Part shown: one piece after another, positions 51,424 to 58,495 of the stretch
Layout of the letters: every line of letters starts with the position of its first letter
Numbering within the stretch: position 1 is the first letter of the stretch
Source of the DNA: Myxococcota bacterium
GTDB lineage: Bacteria; Myxococcota_A; UBA9160; SMWR01
Assembly: GCA_039030075.1 (NCBI GenBank)
Contig: JBCCEW010000012.1
Location: 1-64,000 of the forward strand
Direction: 5' to 3'
DNA: 64,000 nt
Made by a program: the position numbers and the translations under genes
The notes under the pieces: model-generated
The model's database searches: none
What the model saw: only the letters and a program-made list of their open reading frames with translations
Told to the model about the DNA's origin: nothing

Positions 51424-52623
51424 TCAGCAGCCGTCCGTCGGCAACAGGCCGTCGGGCTGCGACGAGAAGAAGGTGAGATCGCTCGGGCGGTTGCCCTGGA
51501 AGCAGTTGCCGATTCCGGGCTCCGGCCCTGCCGGCGGCGGGGTCTGGAAGTAGAGGATGTCCACCGGCGGCAGCGGGATCGGCGGCACGCCGCCCGCGTT
51601 GTCGATGAACCGGTTCGCGAAGATGCTGTTGTTGTTCGCGGAGGGATCGGCGACCGGTGGCCGGTTGATACAGTTGCGACTGGGATCCCCGAGCGCCACG
51701 GCGGTACACCACCCCAACACGCCGAGCCCGACGAAGTCGTTCCCCTTGATGCGGTTCCACGCCACCACGTGGTCGGAAACGCCGAGTAACAACACGCCCA
51801 CGCCCGGGTTCAAGCCGGCCTGGAAGGACTGCGGCGGGGCCGGGTTCGGCAGGTTGTTGTCGTAGATGTTGTTGAACGCGACGATCCAGTTTTCCATCAC
51901 GGCCTGCGGCGGGTTGCCGGCCGCATTCGGGTGGAAGAGGCCCACGCCCACCGTGTTGTCGTGGATCTTGTTGAAGGTGACCCACACGTTGTTGGCGACG
52001 GTGATCTCGAAGCCGATCGTGCTGTTGAACATCTCGTTGCCGACCACGCGGACGTTCTCGCCGCCGGCCACCCACATCGCGGTGTCGAGCGAGCCGTAGG
52101 AGACGTTGGCCGCGACCAGGCCGTTCGCGGACAGGGTCGGGTAGATGCCGTTGTTCAGGTTGTTGACCGACTCGTTCCGGATGAACTGGAAGTCGTCGAC
52201 CCAGCGCGTCTGGATCCCGTTCACCGGGAAGCCCTCGACGGTGAAGCCGCGCAGGTAGAAGCCCTGCAGGCGCGTCGGGCAGGTGCCTTCGTCGTCGTCG
52301 TACTCGCAGCCGGGAGGCGCCGCGTAGATGCCCGTCTCCTGACTGCCGTCGTGGAGGATGCGGACCTTGCCGGCTTCGCCGAGGTGCCGGCGCACCTTGC
52401 CGATCAGGCGGATGTCGTCCTTCTCGATGCGAAGGCCGTACAGGCCGTTCGGATCTTCCTGGTAGGTGCCGGGCCAGACGAGCACCGTGTCGCCCGGCGA
52501 GGCGGCATCGAGTGCCGCCTGAATCGACTCGCCCGGATGGACGCGGTGGATCGCCGCGGTCGCGGCGCTCGCCGTGACGAGCAGCGCGATTCCGAGCAGA
52601 AGGGATGTGCAGCGCAGTTTCAT
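51424..52623 (-). CDS. Secreted right-handed beta-helix protein (NosD/pectate-lyase-like)
   Basis: 399 aa. Signal peptide 1-23 (ATA|AIHR). The start 'HRVHPGESIQAALDAASPGDTVLVWPGTYQE' is the classic opening of parallel beta-helix proteins (key residues P30, G31, A36, G44, P51, G52), followed by Asn-rich rungs ('NNGIYPT', 'NVRVVGNEMFNST'). Several Cys and a Pro-rich C-terminus suggest extracellular location. Such folds include polysaccharide lyases and copper-handling NosD; no catalytic residues can be claimed. A promoter lies at 52697-52726. Confidence 0.8.
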   Translation of the reverse strand: MKLRCTSLLLGIALLVTASAATAAIHRVHPGESIQAALDAASPGDTVLVWPGTYQEDPNGLYGLRIEKDDIRLIGKVRRHLGEAGKVRILHDGSQETGIYAAPPGCEYDDDEGTCPTRLQGFYLRGFTVEGFPVNGIQTRWVDDFQFIRNESVNNLNNGIYPTLSANGLVAANVSYGSLDTAMWVAGGENVRVVGNEMFNSTIGFEITVANNVWVTFNKIHDNTVGVGLFHPNAAGNPPQAVMENWIVAFNNIYDNNLPNPAPPQSFQAGLNPGVGVLLLGVSDHVVAWNRIKGNDFVGLGVLGWCTAVALGDPSRNCINRPPVADPSANNNSIFANRFIDNAGGVPPIPLPPVDILYFQTPPPAGPEPGIGNCFQGNRPSDLTFFSSQPDGLLPTDGC

Positions 52624-52936
52624 CGGGTTCTCCGCAATCGGCCGTGGGCCGAATCCGACGTGGATGAGCAGGGGAGGGGCAACTTCCCGCGTTCCCTTTC
52701 TACGCGGAAAGGCTTTCCCCTGTCAATTTCAGAAGCGGGGAAGGCAGGTTCCAGCCGCGCCGCCCGGCTCGGTCGGCTCCGCCCGGTCGGGGTCGGCGGT
52801 GCGGCCGGCCCGGTTTGACTTCGCTCGGCTGGATCCACCACAATCCGGCCGAACCCGCGGGGCCACGGCCACATCGCCCCGACCCTGCCCGCGCTCCGGC
52901 ATTCTCGCCGCGCCCTCCCAACAGGTCCCCAACTCT
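52624..52936. other. 313-bp divergent intergenic region
   Basis: Between the beta-helix and the CxxCH/TPR genes. Besides the minus-strand promoter listed separately it holds a short palindrome GGAAAG-G-CTTTCC (52706-52718) inside that promoter's spacer. No gene or RNA seen. Confidence 0.5.
52697..52726 (-). promoter_or_regulatory. Promoter for the beta-helix gene
   Basis: Minus strand: perfect -35 TTGACA (52721-52726), 18-bp spacer, -10 TAGAAA (52697-52702; 4 of 6). It lies about 75 bp upstream of the start codon at 52623. The spacer contains a GGAAAG/CTTTCC palindrome that could bind a regulator. Confidence 0.5.
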
Positions 52937-55312
52937 ATGGCCCTCCGCTCCACCGCGCGCGCCGCGACCCGAAACGCCTTTGCGCGCGGTGCCTTTGCCG
53001 TGCTCGCCGGTCTCCATTGGCTGGCCTGCGAAGCCGCCCAGACGCCGATCGCGTTTCCGAGCGCCGCGTCCGGCGCGCTCGAGATCGCCTATCCGCTCGA
53101 TCAAACGCTGTTTCCCCCGGAGATCGCGGCTCCGACGGTGGTCTGGGAGGATGCGACCGACGGCGTGGCGCGGTGGGAGGTGTTCGTGCGCGCCGGTTCG
53201 CTCGAACTCCAGGCCTCGGCCGCCGAGCCGCGCTGGCAGCCCAGCGAAACCGACTGGAGCCGGATCAAGGAAGCGAGCGTCGCGGCCGACGCCGAGCTGG
53301 CCGTCGTCGGAGTCGCGGAGGGCGGGGCGCGGTCGTCCGCGACCGTCCGCGTCCGCACCTCCACCGACCCGGTCGGCGACGCGATCTTCTACCGCGAGGT
53401 GCCGCTGCCCTTCATCGACGCGGTGCAGGATCCCTCCCAGATCCGCTGGCGCTTCGGACAGGTCGACTCGGTGGAGCGACCGCCGATCGTGCTCACCGAC
53501 CTGCCGGTCTGCGGCAACTGCCACTCCTTCTCCGACGACGGCGCGACCCTCGGGCTCGACGTCGACTACGGCAACGACAAGGGCGGCTACGCGATCCTGC
53601 CCGTCTCGAAGGAGATGGTGCTCGACGACGAGAAGATCATCACCTGGAGCGACTACCGCCGCGACGACGGCGAGGGCACGTTCGGCCTGCTGTCCCAGGT
53701 GTCGCCCGACGGTCGCTACGTGATCAGCACGGTGAAGGACCGCGCCGTGTTCGTCGCGACGCCGGGCATCGAGTTCTCGCAGCTCTTCTTCCCCATCAAG
53801 GGGATCCTCGTCGTCTACGACACCCAGACGGGCACCTACACACCGCTGCCCGGCGCTGACGACCCGGAGTACGTCCAGAGCAACCCGACCTGGAGCCCGG
53901 ACGGCAAGACGATCGTGTTCGCGCGTTCGAAGGCCTATCGCAAGGAGGCGATCGAGAACGCGCCCGGCATCCTGCTGTCCGAACACGACGTGCCCGAGTT
54001 CATCGAGGACGACGAGCCGTTCCAGTTCGATCTGTACCGCATCCCCTTCAACGAGGGACGCGGCGGCCAGGCCGAGCCGATCGAAGGCGCGTCCCACGAC
54101 GGCAAGAGCAACTTCTTCGCGAAGTTCTCGCCCGACGGGAAGTGGATCGTCTTCTGCAAGGCCCAGAACTACATGCTGCTCATGCCGGACAGCGAGCTCT
54201 TCATCATCCCGGCCGAGGGCGGCGAGGCGCGGCGCCTGCGCGCGAACACGCCGCTCATGAACTCGTGGCACAGCTTCTCCTCGAACGGCCGCTGGCTCGT
54301 GTTCTCGTCGAAGGCCTACACGCCCTACACCCAGCTCTTCCTCACCCACATCGACGAAGCAGGGCGCTCCACGCCGCCGGTGGTGCTCGATCGCTTCACC
54401 GAGCCCGATCGCGCCGCGAACATCCCCGAGTTCGTGCCGATCCCGGCGGCTTCGATCGCGAAGATCCAGGAGCAGTTCCTCGACGCCTATTCCTTCCTGC
54501 GCGCGGGCATGGCGAACGAGCGCACGGGCAACTACCCGGGCGCCGTGCGCTCCTACGAGCGCGGCCTCGCCGTCGAGCCCGAGAACGTCGAACTCTTGAA
54601 CGCCCTCGGCTTCTCGCTCTTCCAACAAGGGAAGAGCGACGAAGCGGTGGTCGCCCTCGAACGCGCCGTCGACATCGACCCGGAGCACGCGAAGTCCCAC
54701 AACAACCTGGCCCTCGCGTCGATCGACCTCGGCGAGCTCGAGATCGCGGAGGTCCACTACCGAGAGTCCCTCGCGATCGAGCCCCAGGCCGCCGTCTACA
54801 ACGACCTGGGTTTCGTGCTGGAGCGTCAGGGGATCCTCGAAGAAGCGGTCGAGATGTACCGCAAGTCGCTCGCGCTGGATCCCGACTCGGCGGCCGCTCA
54901 CTACAACTTCGCGGCCTACCTGTCTCGCGTCGGAGAGTACGCCGAAGCCGAGACCCACTTCCGGGCGGCCCTCGAGCAGAGCCCGAACAGCCAGACCCAC
55001 AGCGGCCTGGGCTTCGTCCTCGGGCAGCAGGGGCGCGGCGAAGAAGCGGTCCGCAGCTTGAACGCCGCGATCGACGCCGACAAGAACAACGCCGTCGCCT
55101 ACGAACACCTCGCCGCCCTCTACGTCGAGCAGGGGAAGTTCGACGAAGCCGCCGGCGCCTACCGCCGCCTCACGCGCGCGCGTCCGAGCGCCAGCGCCCA
55201 CGCCGGGCTCGCCGACGTGTTGGATCGACTCGGGCGGCCCCAGGAAGCCGCACGCGAGCGCGAGCTGGCGCGGATGTTCGAGCGCGGAGGCGCCGGAGCG
55301 CCCGGCTCCTAG
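52937..55312 (+). CDS. CxxCH, TolB/PD40 propeller and TPR protein, exported
   Basis: 791 aa. Hydrophobic N-terminal segment (about 15-32) likely exports or anchors it. An Ig-like stretch follows, then C192-GN-C195-H196, a single c-type heme motif. Residues ~200-510 contain TolB/WD40-like blades ('SPDGRYVIST', 'SPDGKTIVFARS', 'SPDGKWIVFCK'). Residues ~515-785 hold about seven TPR units. Similar heme-propeller-TPR combinations exist in Bacteroidetes and Planctomycetes proteins of unknown function (recalled). The stop overlaps that of the convergent membrane protein (CTAG). Confidence 0.8.
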   Translation: MALRSTARAATRNAFARGAFAVLAGLHWLACEAAQTPIAFPSAASGALEIAYPLDQTLFPPEIAAPTVVWEDATDGVARWEVFVRAGSLELQASAAEPRWQPSETDWSRIKEASVAADAELAVVGVAEGGARSSATVRVRTSTDPVGDAIFYREVPLPFIDAVQDPSQIRWRFGQVDSVERPPIVLTDLPVCGNCHSFSDDGATLGLDVDYGNDKGGYAILPVSKEMVLDDEKIITWSDYRRDDGEGTFGLLSQVSPDGRYVISTVKDRAVFVATPGIEFSQLFFPIKGILVVYDTQTGTYTPLPGADDPEYVQSNPTWSPDGKTIVFARSKAYRKEAIENAPGILLSEHDVPEFIEDDEPFQFDLYRIPFNEGRGGQAEPIEGASHDGKSNFFAKFSPDGKWIVFCKAQNYMLLMPDSELFIIPAEGGEARRLRANTPLMNSWHSFSSNGRWLVFSSKAYTPYTQLFLTHIDEAGRSTPPVVLDRFTEPDRAANIPEFVPIPAASIAKIQEQFLDAYSFLRAGMANERTGNYPGAVRSYERGLAVEPENVELLNALGFSLFQQGKSDEAVVALERAVDIDPEHAKSHNNLALASIDLGELEIAEVHYRESLAIEPQAAVYNDLGFVLERQGILEEAVEMYRKSLALDPDSAAAHYNFAAYLSRVGEYAEAETHFRAALEQSPNSQTHSGLGFVLGQQGRGEEAVRSLNAAIDADKNNAVAYEHLAALYVEQGKFDEAAGAYRRLTRARPSASAHAGLADVLDRLGRPQEAARERELARMFERGGAGAPGS

Positions 55313-56052
55313 GGAAGGGGCAGCGTGATCTGGCCAGCGAGCGCCAGTGCGCCTTGCGCCACTGCGGCCAGCCATGCGGTCTCGCCCGCCAGGAGCGAGC
55401 CGCCCAACGCGAGTACCGCGACGGCGAGCGCGACGTCGAACACGACATAGGCGAGTGGCCCATCGATTCCTTGCCGGCGGTCTGCGGACGCGTCGGAGAG
55501 CGCGGGCCCCTGGGCCGCGATCGCCGCGGTGAGCGCTCTCCAGCCGCCGCGCGGCGGGGTCGTGAGGTCGAGCTTGCGGGTCATCGGGTTCCACAGGAAG
55601 TGCTCACCGACCGCCCAGCGATCGCGTCGGCCCACGAGCTTCTCGACGAAGCCGCGTCCACCATCCGGGCTCTCCACCGCCGGGTCGATGGCGAACGCGA
55701 GGACGGTCACCCACATCGGGTCTTCGCTGTTCGGCTTGCGCTCGATGCGGCGCTCCTCGAACGCGACGCCTCGAATCGCCGACCAGGCCAGGAGGTGGTC
55801 CGAGGCGCCGATTCCGCCCAACCCCACCGAACCGGCATACAGTCGCAGGCCCTCGGGAAGCAGATCGAGGAGCGGCTTCGCCGGACCCCGCAGCGCCGTC
55901 GCGCCGAGGCCCACGAGCAGGGCGCCCAGCCCGCCGAACAGCGGCCAGCTGCCGGCACCGGTCTCGCGCATCAGGCACGCCACGCCCAAGAGGCCCAGGG
56001 ACAGGGTCCAGGTCGCCCGCCAGACGCCGCGCCGATCCTCGTGAAACCGCAC
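55309..56052 (-). CDS. Membrane protein of unknown function
   Basis: 247 aa, GTG start. Two hydrophobic helices near 15-55, a soluble middle section with a PH-like pattern ('LLAWSAIRGVAFEERRI', near 88-104), and two helices near 200-245. I do not recognise the family. AGGGAAGAG precedes the start. Its stop shares a CTAG tetranucleotide with the convergent heme-TPR gene. Confidence 0.65.
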   Translation of the reverse strand: MRFHEDRRGVWRATWTLSLGLLGVACLMRETGAGSWPLFGGLGALLVGLGATALRGPAKPLLDLLPEGLRLYAGSVGLGGIGASDHLLAWSAIRGVAFEERRIERKPNSEDPMWVTVLAFAIDPAVESPDGGRGFVEKLVGRRDRWAVGEHFLWNPMTRKLDLTTPPRGGWRALTAAIAAQGPALSDASADRRQGIDGPLAYVVFDVALAVAVLALGGSLLAGETAWLAAVAQGALALAGQITLPLP

Positions 56053-56190
56053 CTCTTCCCTAGCGGCCGAACGCGGCGGGTACTGGACGGCCGGGCCCCG
56101 GGGCCGCTAGCGACCGCAGGCGGCGGCTCGATAGACTGCCCCTTCCGCTGCGGCGACCGCCGTGCGGCTCTTTGCGAAAGGACCCGTCCG

Positions 56191-57336
56191 ATGGCTGACG
56201 CCCTGCTCTCCAGCCCCGAACACGACCTCTTCCGGGAGACCGTCCGCAAGTTCGTCGAGGACGAGTTGCGTCCGCGGGCGCGCGAGTTCGACGCGGCGGG
56301 CCGCTTCGACAAGACCCTCTACAAGAAGATGGGTGACCTCGGGATGCTCGGGCTGCGCTACGAGCCCGAGTACGGCGGCGCCGGGCTCGACTGGTCCTTC
56401 ACCGCGGTGATGTTCGAAGAGATCGGCCGCTGCGACAACGCGGGCGTGTCGATGGGCATCAGCGTCCACACGGACATGGCGACGCCCTCCCTCGCCGAGT
56501 TCGGCAGCGACGAGTTGAAACGTCACTACCTCGCGCCGTCGATCGCGGGCGAGATGGTCTCGGCGATCGCGGTCACCGAGCCCGACGCGGGCTCGGACGT
56601 GGCCGGCGTGAAGACGCGCGCCGTCCGCGATGGCGACGAGTGGGTGATCAACGGCTCGAAGATCTACATCACCAACGCGGCCACGGCGGACTGGCTGTGT
56701 CTGCTGGCCGTCACCGACCCGGACGCGGGCTACGGCGGCTACTCCCAGATCATCGTCCCGACCGACAGCCCGGGCTTCCGCTACGACCTGCTCGACAAGA
56801 TCGGCAACCGCGGCTCGGACACGGGACAGCTCTTCTTCGAAGATGTCCGCGTGCCCGTCGCGAACACGATCGGCGACATCGGTCGCGGCTTCCAGCAGCA
56901 GATGATGCAGTTCCAGGACGAACGCCTGGTGGCCTGCGTGGCGGCGATGGCCCAGTCCCTCGATCTCTGGGACGAGACGAAGCGCTGGGCCCAGGAGCGC
57001 GTGCTCTTCGGCAAGCCGCTATCGAAGATGCAGAACACCCAGTTCAAGCTGGTGGAGCTGAAGACCCAGATCACCGCGGCGAAGGCCCTGATCCGGGATT
57101 GCGTGCAGCAGCGCGTCGACGGCGTGGACGCCACCGAGTTGATCACGATGGCGAAGCTCCTGTGCGGGCGCGTGTCGCGGCAGGTGGCCGACGAATGCAT
57201 CCAGCTCCACGGGGGCTACGGCTACATGCGCGAGAGCGCCGCGGGCCGCGCCTTCGTCGATTCGCGGCTGATCTCGATCGGCGGCGGCTCGGACGAGACG
57301 ATGCTCCACTACCTGGCGAAGCAGCTCGGACTCTGA
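56191..57336 (+). CDS. Acyl-CoA dehydrogenase
   Basis: 381 aa. AVTEPDAGSDVAG near 127-139 and QLHGGYGYMRE near 334-344 are the ACAD signatures; catalytic Glu369 in GGSDETMLH. The form (short/medium-chain or isovaleryl-like) is not resolved. AAAGGA lies 8 nt before the ATG at 56191. It stands alone; convergent with the ACP-like lipoprotein gene, 22 bp away. Confidence 0.9.
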   Translation: MADALLSSPEHDLFRETVRKFVEDELRPRAREFDAAGRFDKTLYKKMGDLGMLGLRYEPEYGGAGLDWSFTAVMFEEIGRCDNAGVSMGISVHTDMATPSLAEFGSDELKRHYLAPSIAGEMVSAIAVTEPDAGSDVAGVKTRAVRDGDEWVINGSKIYITNAATADWLCLLAVTDPDAGYGGYSQIIVPTDSPGFRYDLLDKIGNRGSDTGQLFFEDVRVPVANTIGDIGRGFQQQMMQFQDERLVACVAAMAQSLDLWDETKRWAQERVLFGKPLSKMQNTQFKLVELKTQITAAKALIRDCVQQRVDGVDATELITMAKLLCGRVSRQVADECIQLHGGYGYMRESAAGRAFVDSRLISIGGGSDETMLHYLAKQLGL

Positions 57337-57358
57337 GCCCGTTGGCGACGACCGGCGG

Positions 57359-57817
57359 CTAGGGCTCGACGAGCTCGGCCAGGAAGCGCGGCGTGACCTC
57401 CGACGCGAGCGCGTTCATCGAGGTCGTTTGCGCCACTTCAGGCAGGGCATCGTCGGGGATCGTGACCTCGAAGTGCTCCTCGACCGCCATCACCAGTTCG
57501 ACCACGTCCAGGTCGTCGGCTCCGTAGGACCGGAGTGGTGCATCCGGATCGATCGCGGTGGTGGGCGTATCGAGCTGGACGGAGATGATCTCGATCACCT
57601 GGGCGAGGGCGCGGTCGCCCGCGGGTTCGACCTCCTCGGCCACGGCGGGTGTCTCGCGCTGCACCGTCTGAGCGGGTTCCGGCTCCTGGGGAGTCTCGAC
57701 GGGCGCTTCCGTCTCGACGGTTTCCGAGGTCGCCGGCACCTCGGCCGGGGGAGGCGACGCTTCGCTGCACGCGACCGTGAGCGCTCCCATCAGCGCGACG
57801 CAAACCCCACGCACCAT
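57359..57817 (-). CDS. Predicted lipoprotein with an acyl-carrier-protein-like domain lacking the Ser
   Basis: 152 aa. N-terminal signal with a lipobox-like LTVAC17, then a ~45-residue Pro/Glu/Thr linker. Residues ~72-150 align with ACP: 'VIEIISVQLD', 'DPDAPLRSYGADDLDVVELVMA', 'EVTIPDDAL' (key pattern G99-A100-D101-D102-L103-D104). In ACP the phosphopantetheine Ser follows GAD; here it is Asp102, so the domain cannot carry an acyl chain in the usual way. Acidic helices suggest a protein-protein interaction module at the membrane surface. Function unknown. Confidence 0.7.
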   Translation of the reverse strand: MVRGVCVALMGALTVACSEASPPPAEVPATSETVETEAPVETPQEPEPAQTVQRETPAVAEEVEPAGDRALAQVIEIISVQLDTPTTAIDPDAPLRSYGADDLDVVELVMAVEEHFEVTIPDDALPEVAQTTSMNALASEVTPRFLAELVEP

Positions 57818-57898
57818 GACGTTCCCCCCCTGCCGACCCGGGTCGTCGACACACGGGAAGGTCGCTCAGCGACGACGCCGCGTCGAGCGCGCGGTGGG

Positions 57899-58495
57899 TC
57901 AGGCCGACGCCGTCTCCCCGTTGCTTTCGATCGTGGGGTGCAGCGTGGCGAGCAGGCTTCCGAGGGCAATGTAGGGAGGGCAGATCGCCTCTCGTCCGAG
58001 GGCCTCCGCGAAGCGTCCGAGCCACGGAGTCAGTGCCTCGTGTTCCAGGTGGCTCGCGACCTCGCGCACGCGGGCGTCGTCGTCGGTGGCGGCGCGGGCC
58101 ACCAGGTCGAGCAGCAGCGCTGCGTGGTCGAGGGGAAGCGTGCCCCAGGGTTCGGCCTGCTGCGGCGTGCGACCCAGGGCTTCGAGGGCGCGGTTGACCA
58201 GCGTGGCGAGCTGGGCGCCGAGCGCTTCCCGTTCCCCCTCGAGCCACGCGGACGCAAAGGGCGGGATGCCCCCCGGCAAGAGGAACAAGCGCGCGAACTC
58301 GCTGCGCACCTCACGCTCGCGGTCCGCGGAGAAGGGCGCGTCGAGCCAGGCTGCACAGCCGGGCGCGGCTTCGTCGAGGACGCTCGCGATGGCGGGCGTC
58401 GCCAACCAGCGCACCCGTTCGGTGTCGAGTTCGCGCAGCAAGAGGTCTGCTGCAAAAACGTACACCGGCGCGCGCTCGGCCAAGCTGAGCTTCAC
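57899..58495 (-). CDS. TorD/DmsD-family molybdoenzyme chaperone
   Basis: 198 aa, GTG start overlapping the stop of the molybdopterin oxidoreductase gene (GTGA). All-helical, with the family's 'LFLLPGGIPPFASAWLEGE' and 'WGTLPLDHAALLLDLVA' blocks (about 69-87 and 115-131). TorD-like proteins bind the Tat signal and cofactor site of their partner enzyme during assembly. Its partner is clearly the adjacent Tat-exported molybdoenzyme. Confidence 0.82.
   Translation of the reverse strand: MKLSLAERAPVYVFAADLLLRELDTERVRWLATPAIASVLDEAAPGCAAWLDAPFSADREREVRSEFARLFLLPGGIPPFASAWLEGEREALGAQLATLVNRALEALGRTPQQAEPWGTLPLDHAALLLDLVARAATDDDARVREVASHLEHEALTPWLGRFAEALGREAICPPYIALGSLLATLHPTIESNGETASA

Noticed and set aside
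52700-55594. 964-codon minus-strand frame opposite the heme-TPR gene
   Set aside because: Composition is typical of an antisense shadow of a high-GC gene; no domain, start or RBS, while the plus strand has clear CxxCH, propeller and TPR motifs.
54142-56190. Plus-strand open frame running into the acyl-CoA dehydrogenase at 56191
   Set aside because: Arg/Pro-rich shadow of the TPR gene and of the minus-strand membrane gene; the ACAD begins at 56191 with its own RBS.
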